This document shows positions 22,133-31,802 of a stretch of DNA of 64,000 nt, one piece after another. The stretch is from Pseudocitrobacter vendiensis (GTDB taxonomy: Bacteria; Pseudomonadota; Gammaproteobacteria; Enterobacterales; Enterobacteriaceae): positions 186,001 to 250,000 of the forward strand of contig NZ_CALSBS010000003.1 in the NCBI RefSeq assembly GCF_943590815.1, written 5' to 3'. How positions within the stretch are numbered: the stretch's first letter is position 1; each line of letters begins with the position of its first letter. The notes under the pieces were generated by a model. The model was given only the letters and a program-made list of their open reading frames with translations. It was not told the origin of the DNA and made no database searches. A program made the position numbers and the translations under genes.

Positions 22133-23680
22133 TTATTCCACGATGAACAGCGGCTTACCAGTCATCTCTTTCGGGATTTCCATGCCCATCAGCGTCAACA
22201 TGGTCGGCGCGATATCGGAAAGCTTACCACCATCGACAGCTTTCAGATTTTTCTCGCCAACGTAGATCAGCGGAACGGGCAGGTTGGTATGTGCTGTGTG
22301 CGCCTGGCCGGTAGCCGGATCACGCATCTGTTCTGCGTTACCGTGGTCTGCGGTGATGAGCAGTTGGCCACCAACAGATTCAACCGCTTTGGCAACCTGA
22401 TCAACACAATTATCCAGTGCTTCAACGGCTTTGATTGCCGCATCCATCACACCGGTGTGGCCGACCATGTCGCCGTTCGGGTAGTTACAAATGATGGTGT
22501 CGTATTTACCGCTCTTGATTGCCGCGACCAGTTTTTCGGTCAGCTCTTCGGAGCTCATTTCTGGCTGCAAATCATAGGTAGCGACTTTCGGGGAGTTGAT
22601 CAGAATACGGTCTTCGCCTTTGAACGGTTCTTCTACGCCGCCGTTAAAGAAGAAGGTGACGTGTGCGTATTTTTCCGTTTCGGAGATACGCAACTGGGTT
22701 TTGTCGTTCTTCGCCATCCACTCGCCGAAGGTATTTGCCAGAGATGCTGGCGGATACGCGCACGGTGCTTTGATGTCGGCAGCGTATTCGGTCAACTGGA
22801 TGAAGTCGCCCAGTTTCACTTCTTTCTGACGTTTGAAACCGTCGAAATCAGCATTTACGAAGGCGCGGGTGATTTCACGCGCACGGTCAGCACGGAAGTT
22901 CATGAAAATCAGCGCATCGCCGTCTTCCATTGCCGCATCGGCCTGGCCTGCGGCGCGGATAACGGTCGCTTTCACGAATTCATCGTTTTCATCACGCGCG
23001 TAGGCTGCCTGCAGGCCTTCTACCGCGGTGTCGAACTGGAACTCGCCTTTGGCCTGGGTCATCAGGTTGTAGGCTTGTTCAACCCGATCCCAACGGTTGT
23101 CGCGGTCCATGGCGTAGTAACGACCAATGATGGACGCCACGCGGCCTTTGCCCAGTGCGGCAAATTTGTCTTCGAATTTTTTCAGTGAACCTTCAGCGCT
23201 ACGCGGCGGGGTGTCGCGGCCATCCAGGAAAGCGTGCAGATAGATTTTTTCCGCACCGCGTTCGGCGGCCAGTTCAACCATCGCCAGAATGTGATCTTCG
23301 TGGCTATGAACGCCGCCCGCAGAAAGCAGACCCATGATGTGCACGGCTTTGCCTGCTTTCGCGGCTTTATCGACTGCGCCGCACAGAACCGGGTTAGCGA
23401 AGAAAGTGCGTTCTTTAATTTCCACGTCGAGACGGGTCAGGTCCTGATACACGATACGGCCTGCGCCCAGGTTAACGTGACCGACTTCGGAGTTGCCCAT
23501 CTGACGATCCGGCAGGCCAACTTCCAGACCGGATGCGTCGATCAGGGTGTGAGGACGTTTTGCCCACAGGGCGTCCATGACAGGGGTTTTTGCGCTGAAG
23601 ATAGCGTTATCCTGGTGTTCTTCGCGATAGCCGTAGCCATCAAGGATTACCAGTACCATAGGTTTTTTAGAAACCGACAT
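22133..23680 (-). CDS. gpmM: 2,3-bisphosphoglycerate-independent phosphoglycerate mutase
   Basis: GpmM (GpmI) interconverts 3- and 2-phosphoglycerate in glycolysis through a phosphoserine intermediate and needs manganese. The 515-residue length is normal. The start [19 protein letters not shown] holds the first metal-binding aspartate. The nucleophilic serine lies in [16 protein letters not shown] (about residue 64), and [11 protein letters not shown] near residue 440 contributes further metal ligands. It is the first gene of gpmM-envC-yibQ, with 9 nt to envC. Confidence 0.98.
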   Translation of the reverse strand: MSVSKKPMVLVILDGYGYREEHQDNAIFSAKTPVMDALWAKRPHTLIDASGLEVGLPDRQMGNSEVGHVNLGAGRIVYQDLTRLDVEIKERTFFANPVLCGAVDKAAKAGKAVHIMGLLSAGGVHSHEDHILAMVELAAERGAEKIYLHAFLDGRDTPPRSAEGSLKKFEDKFAALGKGRVASIIGRYYAMDRDNRWDRVEQAYNLMTQAKGEFQFDTAVEGLQAAYARDENDEFVKATVIRAAGQADAAMEDGDALIFMNFRADRAREITRAFVNADFDGFKRQKEVKLGDFIQLTEYAADIKAPCAYPPASLANTFGEWMAKNDKTQLRISETEKYAHVTFFFNGGVEEPFKGEDRILINSPKVATYDLQPEMSSEELTEKLVAAIKSGKYDTIICNYPNGDMVGHTGVMDAAIKAVEALDNCVDQVAKAVESVGGQLLITADHGNAEQMRDPATGQAHTAHTNLPVPLIYVGEKNLKAVDGGKLSDIAPTMLTLMGMEIPKEMTGKPLFIVE

Positions 23681-23930
23681 TGCGACAACCTCATGCTCGA
23701 AGGAGATAAAAAATTTTGCGTAATTTTACTACAGCTGAATCGATCAAACAGCCACTGAAGATCAAAAAAAGAGGAAGGATTAAGCAATGAAAGGGCGCTT
23801 TTGTGGCATTTTTTCCGGAGTACGCCGCAGAAAATGCATTACATCGCGCGGCCTGGCTGTATTTGCTCCACTGCACAGGTATACTCCTTCCCTGGTTTTT
23901 TAATCATTAAGTCGGGAGTCGTTACCCCCC

Positions 23931-24362
23931 ATGCAAGAAATTATGCAATTTGTTAGCCGTCATCCTGTGCTGAGCATCGCATGGATCGCCTTACTGGTGG
24001 CCGTTCTGTTCACCACATTCAAAGGCCTGGCGTCTAAAGTTAAAGTGATTACCCGTGGTGAAGCTACACGTCTTATCAACAAAGAAGACGCGGTGGTTGT
24101 CGACCTGCGTCAGCGCGATGATTTCCGTAAAGGCCACATCGCAGGCTCTGTTAACCTGCTGCCGGCGGAAGTGAAAGCCAACAACGTGGGTGAGTTAGAC
24201 AAGCACAAGAACAAGCCGGTGATCGTCACCGACGCCTCTGGCATGCAGGCTCAGGAATCAGCAAACGCGCTGCTTAAAGCGGGTTTTGAACAGGTTTATG
24301 TGCTGAAAGAAGGTATTGCAGGCTGGAGCGGCGAAAATCTTCCTTTAGTTCGCGGTAAGTAA
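23931..24362 (+). CDS. yibN: Membrane-anchored rhodanese-like protein YibN
   Basis: The 143-residue protein has one N-terminal membrane segment (about residues 14-32, [18 protein letters not shown]). A cytoplasmic rhodanese domain follows, with the typical [20 protein letters not shown] and GWSGENLP motifs. The active-site loop reads TDASGMQA, so the sulfur-carrying cysteine expected at its start is replaced by aspartate; sulfurtransferase activity is doubtful. It is 11 nt upstream of grxC and begins the yibN-grxC-secB-gpsA cluster, transcribed away from gpmM. Its exact function is unknown. Confidence 0.92.
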   Translation: MQEIMQFVSRHPVLSIAWIALLVAVLFTTFKGLASKVKVITRGEATRLINKEDAVVVDLRQRDDFRKGHIAGSVNLLPAEVKANNVGELDKHKNKPVIVTDASGMQAQESANALLKAGFEQVYVLKEGIAGWSGENLPLVRGK

Positions 24363-24373
24363 GGATAATTGTC

Positions 24374-24622
24374 ATGGCTACTATCGAAATCTACACCAAA
24401 GCGACCTGCCCGTTCTGCCATCGTGCAAAAGCATTGCTGAGCAGCAAAGGCGTTACTTTCCAGGAGCTGCCGATCGATGGCGACGCGGAAAAACGCGAAG
24501 AGATGATTAAGCGCAGTGGCCGCACGACGGTTCCGCAGATTTTTATTGATGCACAGCACATTGGCGGCTGTGATGACTTGTATGCGCTTGATGCACGTGG
24601 TGGACTTGATCCCCTGCTGTAA
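24374..24622 (+). CDS. grxC: Glutaredoxin 3
   Basis: Grx3 is a small glutathione-dependent dithiol oxidoreductase. The 82-residue protein has the thioredoxin fold, with the active site at TCPFCHRAK (about residues 11-19), the cis-proline segment TTVPQIFIDA and the glutathione-contacting GGCDDLYALD. E. coli Grx3 has CPYC here and one more residue at the end; this copy has phenylalanine and ends at ...DPLL. Both changes should be tolerated. It sits 11 nt after yibN and 87 nt before secB. Confidence 0.96.
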   Translation: MATIEIYTKATCPFCHRAKALLSSKGVTFQELPIDGDAEKREEMIKRSGRTTVPQIFIDAQHIGGCDDLYALDARGGLDPLL

Positions 24623-24709
24623 TAGCGCATGTGCGTGAGCGTCACGCCGACACGTATCGGCCTGAAGAATAACGCGTATTTTAAGGACAACACGAAAGGG
24701 TTTTTACAC

Positions 24710-25177
24710 ATGTCTGAGCAAAACAACACTGAAATGAATTTCCAGATCCAGCGTATCTACACCAAGGACGTATCTTTCGAAGCGCCAAATGCGCCGCACG
24801 TTTTCCAGAAAGATTGGCAACCAGAGGTTAAACTTGATCTTGATACGGCTTCCAACCAACTGGCGGAAGGCGTGTTTGAAGTGGTGCTGCGTGTCACCGT
24901 TACGGCGACGCTGGGCGAAGAAACGGGCTTCCTGTGTGAAGTTCAGCAGGGCGGTATTTTCTCCATCGAAGGTATCGAAGGTACTCAGATGGCGCACTGC
25001 CTGGGTGCATACTGCCCGAACATTCTGTTCCCGTATGCGCGTGAATGCATCACCAGCCTGGTTTCCCGTGGGACCTTCCCGCAGCTGAACCTTGCGCCGG
25101 TTAACTTTGATGCGCTGTTCATGAACTATTTGCAGCAGCAGTCCGGTGAAGGTGCAGAACAACATCAGGATGCCTGA
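24710..25177 (+). CDS. secB: Protein-export chaperone SecB
   Basis: SecB is a tetrameric cytosolic chaperone that keeps preproteins unfolded and delivers them to SecA. The 155-residue acidic protein starts [20 protein letters not shown] and carries the conserved core [31 protein letters not shown], quoted in parts: the GIEGTQM and HCLGAYCPN segments lie near residues 90-110. The ATG at 24710 gives the normal length; an upstream in-frame start at 24629 would add 27 unsupported residues. Its stop overlaps the gpsA start (TGATG), suggesting translational coupling. Confidence 0.98.
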   Translation: MSEQNNTEMNFQIQRIYTKDVSFEAPNAPHVFQKDWQPEVKLDLDTASNQLAEGVFEVVLRVTVTATLGEETGFLCEVQQGGIFSIEGIEGTQMAHCLGAYCPNILFPYARECITSLVSRGTFPQLNLAPVNFDALFMNYLQQQSGEGAEQHQDA

Positions 25178-26196
25178 TGAACGCACTTAATGCTTCAATG
25201 ACTGTGATCGGTGCCGGCTCGTACGGCACCGCTCTTGCCATCACGCTGGCAAGAAACGGCCACCAGGTCGTACTCTGGGGCCACGATCCTGAACATATCG
25301 CGACCTTACAGCGTGACCGCTGCAACGTGGCGTTTCTTCCCGATGTTCCCTTCCCGGATTCACTGCACCTCGAAAGCGATCTCGCGACGGCGCTGGCCGC
25401 CAGCCGCAATGTGCTGGTGGTGGTGCCGAGCCATGTCTTCGGTCTGGTACTGCGCCAGATGAAACCGCTGATGCGCAGCGATGCGCGCGTGGTGTGGGCG
25501 ACGAAAGGGCTGGAAGCGGAAACGGGGCGTCTGTTGCAGGACGTCGCGCGCGAAGCCCTTGGCGATGATATCCCGCTGGCGGTTATCTCCGGGCCGACGT
25601 TTGCCAAAGAGCTGGCGGCAGGCTTGCCGACCGCGATCTCCCTGGCATCAACCGATCCGGTATTTGCCGACGACTTACAGCAACTGCTGCACTGCGGCAA
25701 AAGCTTCCGCGTTTACAGCAACCCTGATTTTATCGGCGTGCAGCTGGGCGGCGCGGTGAAAAACGTCATTGCCATTGGCGCGGGGATCTCTGACGGCATC
25801 GGTTTTGGCGCGAATGCCCGTACGGCGCTGATCACCCGTGGTCTGACCGAAATGTCACGGCTGGGTGCGGCACTGGGCGCCGATCCTGTCACCTTTATGG
25901 GGATGGCAGGGCTGGGCGATCTGGTACTGACCTGTACTGACAACCAGTCGCGTAACCGTCGTTTCGGCATGGCGCTCGGCCAGGGCGCAGACGTTCAGGA
26001 TGCGCAGGATAAAATCGGCCAGGTGGTCGAAGGTTACCGTAATACCAAAGAAGTTCGCGAATTGGCGCACCGTGTGGGTGTCGAAATGCCAATAACCGAG
26101 GAAATTTATCAGGTATTATATTGCGGAAAAAGTGCGCGCGAGGCAGCATTGACGTTATTAGGTCGTGCTCGCAAGGACGAACGCAGCGGCAAGTAA
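25177..26196 (+). CDS. gpsA: sn-Glycerol-3-phosphate dehydrogenase [NAD(P)+]
   Basis: GpsA reduces dihydroxyacetone phosphate to sn-glycerol-3-phosphate, the backbone of phospholipids. The 339-residue protein equals the family length. The N-terminal Rossmann motif is [19 protein letters not shown]. The catalytic lysine region [17 protein letters not shown] lies near residue 195, and [13 protein letters not shown] near 260 contacts substrate. Its start overlaps secB by one base, and cysE follows after 79 nt. Confidence 0.98.
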   Translation: MNALNASMTVIGAGSYGTALAITLARNGHQVVLWGHDPEHIATLQRDRCNVAFLPDVPFPDSLHLESDLATALAASRNVLVVVPSHVFGLVLRQMKPLMRSDARVVWATKGLEAETGRLLQDVAREALGDDIPLAVISGPTFAKELAAGLPTAISLASTDPVFADDLQQLLHCGKSFRVYSNPDFIGVQLGGAVKNVIAIGAGISDGIGFGANARTALITRGLTEMSRLGAALGADPVTFMGMAGLGDLVLTCTDNQSRNRRFGMALGQGADVQDAQDKIGQVVEGYRNTKEVRELAHRVGVEMPITEEIYQVLYCGKSAREAALTLLGRARKDERSGK

Positions 26197-26223
26197 ATAC
26201 AGGAAACCTTTGTCACCTCAAAT

Positions 26224-26251
26224 GACCCGGCCGGCACAGAACTGGCCGGTC
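26224..26251 (+). other. Hairpin in the gpsA-cysE spacer
   Basis: GACCCGGCC pairs with GGCCGGTC (one bulged base) across an 11-nt loop, between gpsA and cysE and just before the cysE ribosome binding site (TGGAG). No T-run follows. It may be an mRNA processing or attenuation hairpin that lowers read-through into cysE; this is a guess from structure alone. Confidence 0.35.
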
Positions 26252-26275
26252 ATTCATCATCGTCTGGAGTATGCA

Positions 26276-27097
26276 ATGTCGTGTGAAGAACTGGAGATTG
26301 TCTGGAACAACATTAAAGCTGAAGCCCGGGCACTGGCAGATTGTGAGCCGATGCTGGCCAGCTTTTATCACGCGACGCTACTCAAGCATGAAAATCTCGG
26401 TAGCGCCCTCAGCTACATGTTAGCCAATAAACTGGCATCGCCGATTATGCCTGCTATCGCCATTCGCGAAGTGGTTGAAGAGGCCTACGCGGCTGACCCG
26501 GAAATGATCGCGTCCGCGGCGTGTGATATTCAGGCGGTGCGCACGCGCGACCCGGCGGTAGATAAATACTCGACGCCGCTGCTTTATCTGAAAGGTTTTC
26601 ACGCGTTGCAGGCCTACCGAATCGGCCACTGGCTGTGGTTGCAGGGGCGTCGCGCGCTGGCGATTTTCCTGCAAAATCAGGTCTCTGTGACGTTCCAGGT
26701 TGATATTCACCCGGCTGCGAAAATCGGCCGCGGCATTATGCTCGACCACGCTACCGGAATCGTCGTGGGTGAAACGGCGGTGATTGAGAATGATGTCTCG
26801 ATTCTGCAATCCGTCACCCTTGGCGGTACCGGGAAAACCAGCGGCGATCGTCACCCGAAAATCCGCGAAGGCGTAATGATTGGCGCAGGCGCGAAAATTC
26901 TCGGCAATATTGAAGTTGGTCGTGGTGCGAAAATTGGCGCGGGTTCTGTGGTTTTGCAACCTGTGCCGCCGCATACGACCGCCGCAGGCGTACCGGCACG
27001 TATTGTCGGTAAGCCAGACAGCGATAAGCCGTCGATGGATATGGACCAGCACTTCAACGGCATTCACCATACGTTTGAGTATGGCGACGGGATTTGA
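26276..27097 (+). CDS. cysE: Serine O-acetyltransferase
   Basis: CysE makes O-acetylserine from serine and acetyl-CoA, committing serine to cysteine synthesis, and is feedback-inhibited by cysteine. The 273-residue protein begins MSCEELEIVWNNIKAEA. An N-terminal helical domain is followed from about residue 140 by left-handed beta-helix hexapeptide repeats, with the catalytic HPAAKIGRGIMLDHATG region and GGDRHPKI-like SGDRHPKIREGV. The ATG at 26276 follows CTGGAG and gives the E. coli length. It converges on trmL with one base between stop codons. Confidence 0.98.
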   Translation: MSCEELEIVWNNIKAEARALADCEPMLASFYHATLLKHENLGSALSYMLANKLASPIMPAIAIREVVEEAYAADPEMIASAACDIQAVRTRDPAVDKYSTPLLYLKGFHALQAYRIGHWLWLQGRRALAIFLQNQVSVTFQVDIHPAAKIGRGIMLDHATGIVVGETAVIENDVSILQSVTLGGTGKTSGDRHPKIREGVMIGAGAKILGNIEVGRGAKIGAGSVVLQPVPPHTTAAGVPARIVGKPDSDKPSMDMDQHFNGIHHTFEYGDGI

Positions 27098-27098
27098 T

Positions 27099-27572
27099 TT
27101 AACCGCGTAAAATGGCGCCCGGATATCCCAACTGGCGCCATGCTTCATACACCACTACCGACACCGCGTTAGACAGGTTCATGCTGCGGCTGTCCGGCAT
27201 CATCGGAATACGAATTTTTTGTTCTGGCGGCAGGGCATCCAGAATAGACGCTGGCAGGCCGCGCGTTTCCGGGCCAAACATCAGATAGTCGCCATCCTGG
27301 TAGCTTACCGCGCTGTGCGCAGGCGTACCTTTGGTGGTCAGGGCAAACAGACGCTGGGGTTTCTCTGCCTCAAAAAACGCGTCATAGTTTTGATAACGCG
27401 TGACAGCAGTAAATTCGTGATAATCCAGCCCCGCGCGGCGCAGACGCTTATCGTCCCAGGTAAAACCCATCGGTTCGATGATGTGCAGACGAAAGCCGGT
27501 ATTGGCGCAAAGGCGGATGATATTGCCGGTATTTGGCGGAATTTCTGGTTCGAATAAAACGATGTTAAGCAT
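27099..27572 (-). CDS. trmL: tRNA (cytidine/uridine-2'-O-)-methyltransferase TrmL
   Basis: TrmL (YibK) methylates the wobble nucleotide 34 of two leucine tRNAs using S-adenosylmethionine. The 157-residue SPOUT enzyme has the family's normal length. It begins [20 protein letters not shown], whose N/R pair is conserved, and the C-terminal trefoil-knot SAM site reads [31 protein letters not shown] in two segments (about residues 95-140). It converges on cysE. Its stop codon leaves one base before cysE's stop, so neither gene has room for its own terminator. Confidence 0.97.
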   Translation of the reverse strand: MLNIVLFEPEIPPNTGNIIRLCANTGFRLHIIEPMGFTWDDKRLRRAGLDYHEFTAVTRYQNYDAFFEAEKPQRLFALTTKGTPAHSAVSYQDGDYLMFGPETRGLPASILDALPPEQKIRIPMMPDSRSMNLSNAVSVVVYEAWRQLGYPGAILRG

Positions 27573-27616
27573 GCTGCCCCCTTAAGTGCGGTGGGCAGGA
27601 TAGCAGAAAATAACGT

Positions 27617-27714
27617 CACCCTCACCCTAACCCTCTCCCTGAGGGAGAGGGGACAGATAGTGCAGGGTGAGGGTTTTCTCCCTCTCCCTGTGGGAGAGGG
27701 CCGGGGTGAGGGGC
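27617..27714. repeat. Pyrimidine-rich palindromic repeat, double copy
   Basis: The spacer between trmL and lldD is almost entirely filled by nested palindromes. CCCTCACCC and GGGTGAGGG arms enclose CCCTCTCCCTGAGGGAGAGGG, and a second unit with CCCTCTCCCTGTGGGAGAGGG and GGGGTGAGGGG follows. The same CCCTCACCCTAACCCTC core recurs at 40553-40573, and shorter pieces occur at 45244-45264 and 22112-22130. It is a dispersed enterobacterial intergenic repeat with no coding capacity. Confidence 0.8.
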
Positions 27715-28905
27715 CTACGCCGCATTCCCCTTCGTCAGTGGCGCCAGCGCCGCAGGCAAGGTTTTCCCCAGTTCCTGCACAAGCGAATCACGGCTGATTT
27801 CGCTGATCGTTTTCGCGCCCGTCAGCGTCATCGCCACCTTCATCTCTTTCTCAATCAGGCTCAGCAGATTGGCTACGCCCGCCTGGCCCGCCGTGGCAAG
27901 CGCATAAAGATATGCGCGGCCCAGCAGAACGGTATCTGCGCCCAGGGCAATCATGCGCACCACGTCCAGCCCGTTACGAATACCGCTGTCGGCCAGAATC
28001 GCGATATCGCCTTTCACCGCATCGGCAATCGCAGGCAGCGCGCGGGCAGAGGAGAGTACGCCATCCAGTTGGCGGCCACCGTGGTTGGAAACCACAATAC
28101 CGTCTGCCCCAAAGCGTACCGCATCGCGCGCATCTTCCGGGTCGAGGATCCCTTTGATCACCATCGGGCCATCCCAGAATTCACGGATCCACTCCAGGTC
28201 TTTCCACGAAATGGACGGATCGAAGTTGTTCGCCAGCCAGCCGATGTAATCTTCCAGTCCGGTCGGTTTGCCGAGGTAGGCGGAGATATTACCCAGATCG
28301 TGCGGACGCCCGTTCAGGCCCACATCCCACGACCATTGTGGATGCGTGACAGCCTGCCAGTAGCGGCGCATTGCGGCATTTGGGCCGCTCATGCCTGAGT
28401 GGGCATCACGATAACGAGCGCCCGGTGTTGGCATATCAACCGTAAACACCAGCGTGGAGCAGCCCGCCGCTTTTGCGCGTTCCAGCGCGTTACGCATAAA
28501 ACCCCGGTCGCGCAGCACGTATAGCTGGAACCACATCGGGCGCTTGATGGTAGGCGCGACCTCTTCAATGGGGCAAACAGATACAGTAGAGAGCGTGAAT
28601 GGAATACCGTGCGCATCGGCAGCTGCCGCAGCCTGTACCTCGCCGCGACGCGCGTACATACCGCACAGGCCCACCGGCGCAAGGGCGACCGGCATAGAGA
28701 GCTTTTCGTTAAACAGCGTAGTTTCCAGGCTGAGGTCGGCCATGTTCTTCAGTACGCGCTGGCGCAGGGCGACCTGAGATAAATCTTCCACGTTGCGGCG
28801 TAGGGTATATTCCGCATACGCGCCGCCATCGATGTAGTGGAACAGGAACGGCGGCAGAATGCGCTCGGCGGCGGCGCGGTAATCACTCGCGGCTGAAATA
28901 ATCAT
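27715..28905 (-). CDS. lldD: L-lactate dehydrogenase (quinone), FMN-dependent
   Basis: LldD oxidises L-lactate to pyruvate at the inner membrane and passes electrons to quinone. The 396-residue FMN alpha-hydroxyacid dehydrogenase has the E. coli length. N-terminal [15 protein letters not shown] is followed by the [11 protein letters not shown] region. The catalytic-base histidine and FMN-binding arginine lie in [16 protein letters not shown] (about residues 270-285), and [20 protein letters not shown] binds the FMN phosphate. It is last in lldPRD and overlaps lldR by 4 nt (ATGA). Confidence 0.98.
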   Translation of the reverse strand: MIISAASDYRAAAERILPPFLFHYIDGGAYAEYTLRRNVEDLSQVALRQRVLKNMADLSLETTLFNEKLSMPVALAPVGLCGMYARRGEVQAAAAADAHGIPFTLSTVSVCPIEEVAPTIKRPMWFQLYVLRDRGFMRNALERAKAAGCSTLVFTVDMPTPGARYRDAHSGMSGPNAAMRRYWQAVTHPQWSWDVGLNGRPHDLGNISAYLGKPTGLEDYIGWLANNFDPSISWKDLEWIREFWDGPMVIKGILDPEDARDAVRFGADGIVVSNHGGRQLDGVLSSARALPAIADAVKGDIAILADSGIRNGLDVVRMIALGADTVLLGRAYLYALATAGQAGVANLLSLIEKEMKVAMTLTGAKTISEISRDSLVQELGKTLPAALAPLTKGNAA

Positions 28906-29678
28906 GCTTTTTTCTCCCTGGAATTTTCAGCGTGGTCGTCGGGCAGGCGGGTGATGCGTGCCTGGCGAGCCAGATCTTCATCAAAACGTTTAATGGTGGT
29001 GTGAACGAAACCTAGATGGGCCATCATCGCCTGGCGTGCGCCTTCGGCGTCACCGGCCACAATGGCATCAAGAATGGCCTGATGTTGTTCGGTCAGGCGG
29101 GCGAAGACCGGCGGAACCAGATACATGCGCTGGCGGCTCTGCTTCACAGAGGATTGCAGCAAATCGAAGAAACCACGCATGGTTTGCAGCAGCACGACGT
29201 TGTGCGAGGCTTCGGCAATCGCCAGATGAAAACGCACATCGGCCTGCGAGGCAAGATCTGGGTCTTCACTGAGCGTCGCTTCAAAACAGAGGGCGATTTT
29301 CTCTTTGTCGGCATCCGTTGCGCGCATGGCGGCGTGCCAGGCGGTGCTGCCTTCAATGGCGTGGCGCGCTTCCAGAATATCGAAGCTGTAATCCGGGTCA
29401 TCGGCCAGCAGGGTTTTTAGCGGCTGAACGATGTTTTGCTCTGACCACGCTTCATGTGGCCAGCGCACAAACGTGCCGCCGCCGCGACGGCTAAGCAACA
29501 CGCCTTCACTGACCAGCGTCGCCAGCGCCTCGCGCAGGGAATTGCGCGACACGCCAAGCTGAGCGGCTAACTGGCGTTCAGCGGGCAACTTCATGCCCGC
29601 CTCCAGCTGTTGTTCTTCAATCAGCGCCCGCACGCGAGAGGCAATCTCGTCGGACAGGCGTCTGGGCATCACTATCAT
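28902..29678 (-). CDS. lldR: L-lactate-responsive regulator LldR
   Basis: LldR is a GntR/FadR-family regulator that represses, and with L-lactate activates, lldPRD in E. coli. The 258-residue protein begins [20 protein letters not shown]. It has a winged-helix domain with [22 protein letters not shown] (about residues 31-52, quoted in parts elsewhere) and an FCD effector domain containing the metal-binding histidines in [14 protein letters not shown]. The ATG at 29678 overlaps the lldP stop by 2 nt; the longer upstream frame would run far into lldP. Its likely operators are at 31405-31421 and 31530-31546. Confidence 0.97.
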   Translation of the reverse strand: MIVMPRRLSDEIASRVRALIEEQQLEAGMKLPAERQLAAQLGVSRNSLREALATLVSEGVLLSRRGGGTFVRWPHEAWSEQNIVQPLKTLLADDPDYSFDILEARHAIEGSTAWHAAMRATDADKEKIALCFEATLSEDPDLASQADVRFHLAIAEASHNVVLLQTMRGFFDLLQSSVKQSRQRMYLVPPVFARLTEQHQAILDAIVAGDAEGARQAMMAHLGFVHTTIKRFDEDLARQARITRLPDDHAENSREKKA

Positions 29679-31330
29679 GGGATCATCCAGGTTAAGACAT
29701 AGGCCTGAAGCGTGGTGATTACGCCCACCATGCAAGTGAAAATCAGGCTGTGTTTCACGGTAAAGCGGAACAGATCGGACTCTTTGCCCACCAGACCCAC
29801 TGCCGCACAGGCGATGGCGATGGACTGTGGCGAAATCATCTTGCCAGTAACGCCGCCGGTGGTATTGGCGGCAACCAGCAGTACGTCAGAAACGCCAATC
29901 TGCTGTGCGGCGGTGGCCTGCAACGCGGCAAACAGGGCGTTGGATGAGGTGTCTGAACCCGTCAGGAAAACACCCAGCCAGCCGAGGAATGGCGAGAAGA
30001 AGGTAAACGCATGCCCGGTATGGGCCAGTGCCAGCGCCAGCGTTGAAGAGAGGCCGGAGTAGTTCGAGATAAACGCGAAGGCCAGCACCATCCCGATGGA
30101 GTAGATAGGCAGCGCCAGTTCTTTCAGTGTGGTACCGAAAGTGCTGATAGCGTCTTTCGGCTTCATGCGCAGCCAGACGATAGAGAGCAGCGCGGCAAAC
30201 AGAATCGCTGTACCTGTAGCCGACAGCCAGTCGAATTTGTAGACCGCCGCGTAGGCCGTAGCTTCGCTCACAACAGGCGGCATGCGGGCCACGAGTTTGT
30301 CGAGGAACGGAACCGGAATATTAATTACAAACTCGTACATCGCCCCGCCCGGTGCGAAGAGGGCTTTAAACGGCGGAATACTCCACAGCGTAACGGTGGC
30401 GGTCAGGAACAGGAAGGGTGACCAGGCGCGAACAATCTGCCCGGCGGTATAATTGGTGCGCGCCAGCGTCTGATCGACCTGCGATGCGCCCATATCGCCA
30501 AAGCGGAAGATACGTACCGGCTGCCAGCGTTTCAGGAACAGCGTCAGGCACACCAGAGAAACCAGCGAAGAGATAATATCTGGCAGCTCCGGGCCAATAA
30601 AGTTAGAGCTCAGGTACTGGGCAATCGCGAACGAACCGCCCGCAACCATCACCGCAGGCCAGGTTTCTTTAATCCCGCGCCAACCGTCCATTATCGCCAT
30701 GATCCAGAACAGTACGATAATCGTCAGGAACGGCAACTGGCGACCCACCATCTGGCCAATCTCAAAGCTATCCAGACCGGTGACCTGCCCGGCAACCAGA
30801 ATCGGGATGCCCATCGCGCCAAAGGCGACCGGTGCGGTGTTGACGATCAGACACAGACCCGCGGCATACAGCGGGTTAAAGCCTAAACCGACCAACAGCG
30901 CAGCGGTAATGGCTACCGGAGCGCCAAACCCCGCGGCCCCTTCAAGGAAAGCACCGAAGGAGAAACCAACGATCAGCATCTGTAAACGCTGGTCGGGTGT
31001 AATTGACAATATTGATGAACGGATGATGTCGAACTGCCCGGTTTTCACCGAAATTTTGTAGACAAAAACGGCGGCGATGATGATCCACGCAATCGGCCAC
31101 AGGCCGTAGAAGAAGCCATACACCACCGATGCCAGGGCGTTATCCACCGGCATTTTGTAGAACAGCAGGGCGACGGCGAGCGCGATGGCGACGGTCCAGC
31201 TGGCGGCGATGTAGCCTTTCAGCTTGAGCTTAATCAGCGCGAAGAAGAAAAAGAGAATGGGTAGCGATGCTATCAGGCTCGACAGCCAGATGTTATTGGC
31301 CGGGTCGTAGTTTTGTTGCCAGAGGCTCAT
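29675..31330 (-). CDS. lldP: L-lactate permease
   Basis: LldP imports L-lactate (also D-lactate and glycolate in E. coli) with protons. The 551-residue protein equals the E. coli length and has about twelve to fourteen membrane segments. Family-typical [21 protein letters not shown] splits across about residues 125-145, and [17 protein letters not shown] and [19 protein letters not shown] lie in the C-terminal half. It is first in the lldPRD operon and overlaps lldR (ATGA). Control elements for LldR and ArcA lie in the 470 nt upstream. Confidence 0.98.
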   Translation of the reverse strand: MSLWQQNYDPANNIWLSSLIASLPILFFFFALIKLKLKGYIAASWTVAIALAVALLFYKMPVDNALASVVYGFFYGLWPIAWIIIAAVFVYKISVKTGQFDIIRSSILSITPDQRLQMLIVGFSFGAFLEGAAGFGAPVAITAALLVGLGFNPLYAAGLCLIVNTAPVAFGAMGIPILVAGQVTGLDSFEIGQMVGRQLPFLTIIVLFWIMAIMDGWRGIKETWPAVMVAGGSFAIAQYLSSNFIGPELPDIISSLVSLVCLTLFLKRWQPVRIFRFGDMGASQVDQTLARTNYTAGQIVRAWSPFLFLTATVTLWSIPPFKALFAPGGAMYEFVINIPVPFLDKLVARMPPVVSEATAYAAVYKFDWLSATGTAILFAALLSIVWLRMKPKDAISTFGTTLKELALPIYSIGMVLAFAFISNYSGLSSTLALALAHTGHAFTFFSPFLGWLGVFLTGSDTSSNALFAALQATAAQQIGVSDVLLVAANTTGGVTGKMISPQSIAIACAAVGLVGKESDLFRFTVKHSLIFTCMVGVITTLQAYVLTWMIP

Positions 31331-31404
31331 TGTGCAGGTCTCCTGGGGGCCTAAACCCGTTTCGCGGTGAGTCTGCGCTCATCTCGGCGTCACAGATTTT
31401 GTAA

Positions 31405-31421
31405 AAGTGGCCCTTCCAATA
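31405..31421 (-). promoter_or_regulatory. Downstream LldR-type operator (O2)
   Basis: AAGTGGCCCTTCCAATA matches the reverse complement of the upstream site at 13 of 17 positions. It lies about 30 nt after the inferred lldP transcription start, as operator O2 does in E. coli. Paired operators 125 bp apart fit LldR-mediated DNA looping. Confidence 0.65.
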
Positions 31422-31447
31422 TGATGGTGTAGGGATAATGACAATGA

Positions 31448-31476
31448 ATGGTTAACTAATTGTTATGTTCTAGCAA
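31448..31476 (-). promoter_or_regulatory. Candidate lldP promoter with ArcA-like site
   Basis: On the minus strand TTGCTA (31476-31471) and AACCAT (31453-31448) are spaced by 17 nt, giving a start near 31441. The spacer and its edges contain GTTAACTAATTGTTATGTT (31451-31469, plus strand), two ArcA-like half sites 11 bp apart. ArcA-P is known to repress lldPRD without oxygen in E. coli. The -10 is poor, so the promoter call is tentative. Confidence 0.5.
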
Positions 31477-31529
31477 CGGTATTGTATGAATAAATAGCGA
31501 AATTGTGAACCATTGGAAGGAAAGAGAGG

Positions 31530-31546
31530 AATTGGTTGGGCCAATT
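31530..31546 (-). promoter_or_regulatory. Upstream LldR/PdhR-type operator (O1)
   Basis: AATTGGTTGGGCCAATT is a near-perfect palindrome of the AATTGGT...ACCAATT type recognised by the GntR-family proteins LldR and PdhR. It lies 125 bp upstream of the matching site at 31405-31421, the spacing described for the two E. coli lld operators. Confidence 0.75.
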
Positions 31547-31572
31547 AGTGGCGGCTGGTGGCGATAAAAAGA

Positions 31573-31599
31573 AAGGGCAACGATGCTTTCGTTGCCCTT
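31573..31599 (-). terminator. Hairpin copy 1 (distal) downstream of sadA
   Basis: AAGGGCAACGA and TCGTTGCCCTT form an 11-bp perfect stem with a five-base loop. Read on the minus strand it is followed by TCTTTTTATC, a good T-run, so it can end transcripts coming from sadA. Its stem is the same as that of the hairpin at 31752-31780. Confidence 0.7.
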
Positions 31600-31624
31600 G
31601 GAGACTGATGACAAACTCAACATT

Positions 31625-31722
31625 GCCTGATGCGCTACGCTTATCAGGCCTACAAGGTTTCTGCAATATATTGAATTTGCAATTTTTTGTAGGCTGGATA
31701 AGGCGTTTACGCCGCATCCGGC
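31625..31722. repeat. BIME: two inverted REP elements
   Basis: One REP, GCCTGATGCGCTACGC then TTATCAGGCCTAC (31625-31653), faces an inverted REP, GTAGGCTGGATAAGGCG then TTTACGCCGCATCCGGC (31689-31722). They are separated by 35 nt of AT-rich DNA. Together they form a standard bacterial interspersed mosaic element. Confidence 0.9.
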
Positions 31723-31751
31723 AAGAACAAAGCGCACTTTGTCAGCATTTG

Positions 31752-31780
31752 AAAGGGCAACGATACCTTCGTTGCCCTTT
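31752..31780 (-). terminator. Hairpin copy 2 (proximal) downstream of sadA
   Basis: AAAGGGCAACGA and TCGTTGCCCTTT form a 12-bp perfect stem with a five-base loop, 22 nt beyond the sadA stop. On the minus strand it is followed by CAAATG, a poor T-run, so copy 1 is the better terminator. Confidence 0.6.
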
Positions 31781-31802
31781 ACGACGCTAACTCACTATGT
31801 GA

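Larger units (their letters stand above)
31331..31802. other. lldP-sadA intergenic region
   Basis: This 472-nt gap contains no gene. Near lldP it holds the lactate-operon control region (31405-31546). Toward sadA it holds two copies of the same terminator-like hairpin (31573-31599 and 31752-31780) with a REP pair between them (31625-31722). Each element has its own entry. Confidence 0.8.

Noticed and set aside
27617-27714. CRISPR-like or telomere-like repeat between trmL and lldD
   Set aside because: Only two irregular palindromic units are present, with no regular spacers and no cas genes. It is a dispersed intergenic repeat.
31625-31722. Small mobile element or attachment site next to sadA
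   Set aside because: The sequence is a standard REP pair. There is no integrase, transposase, tRNA gene or target-site duplication other than the hairpin copies reported separately.
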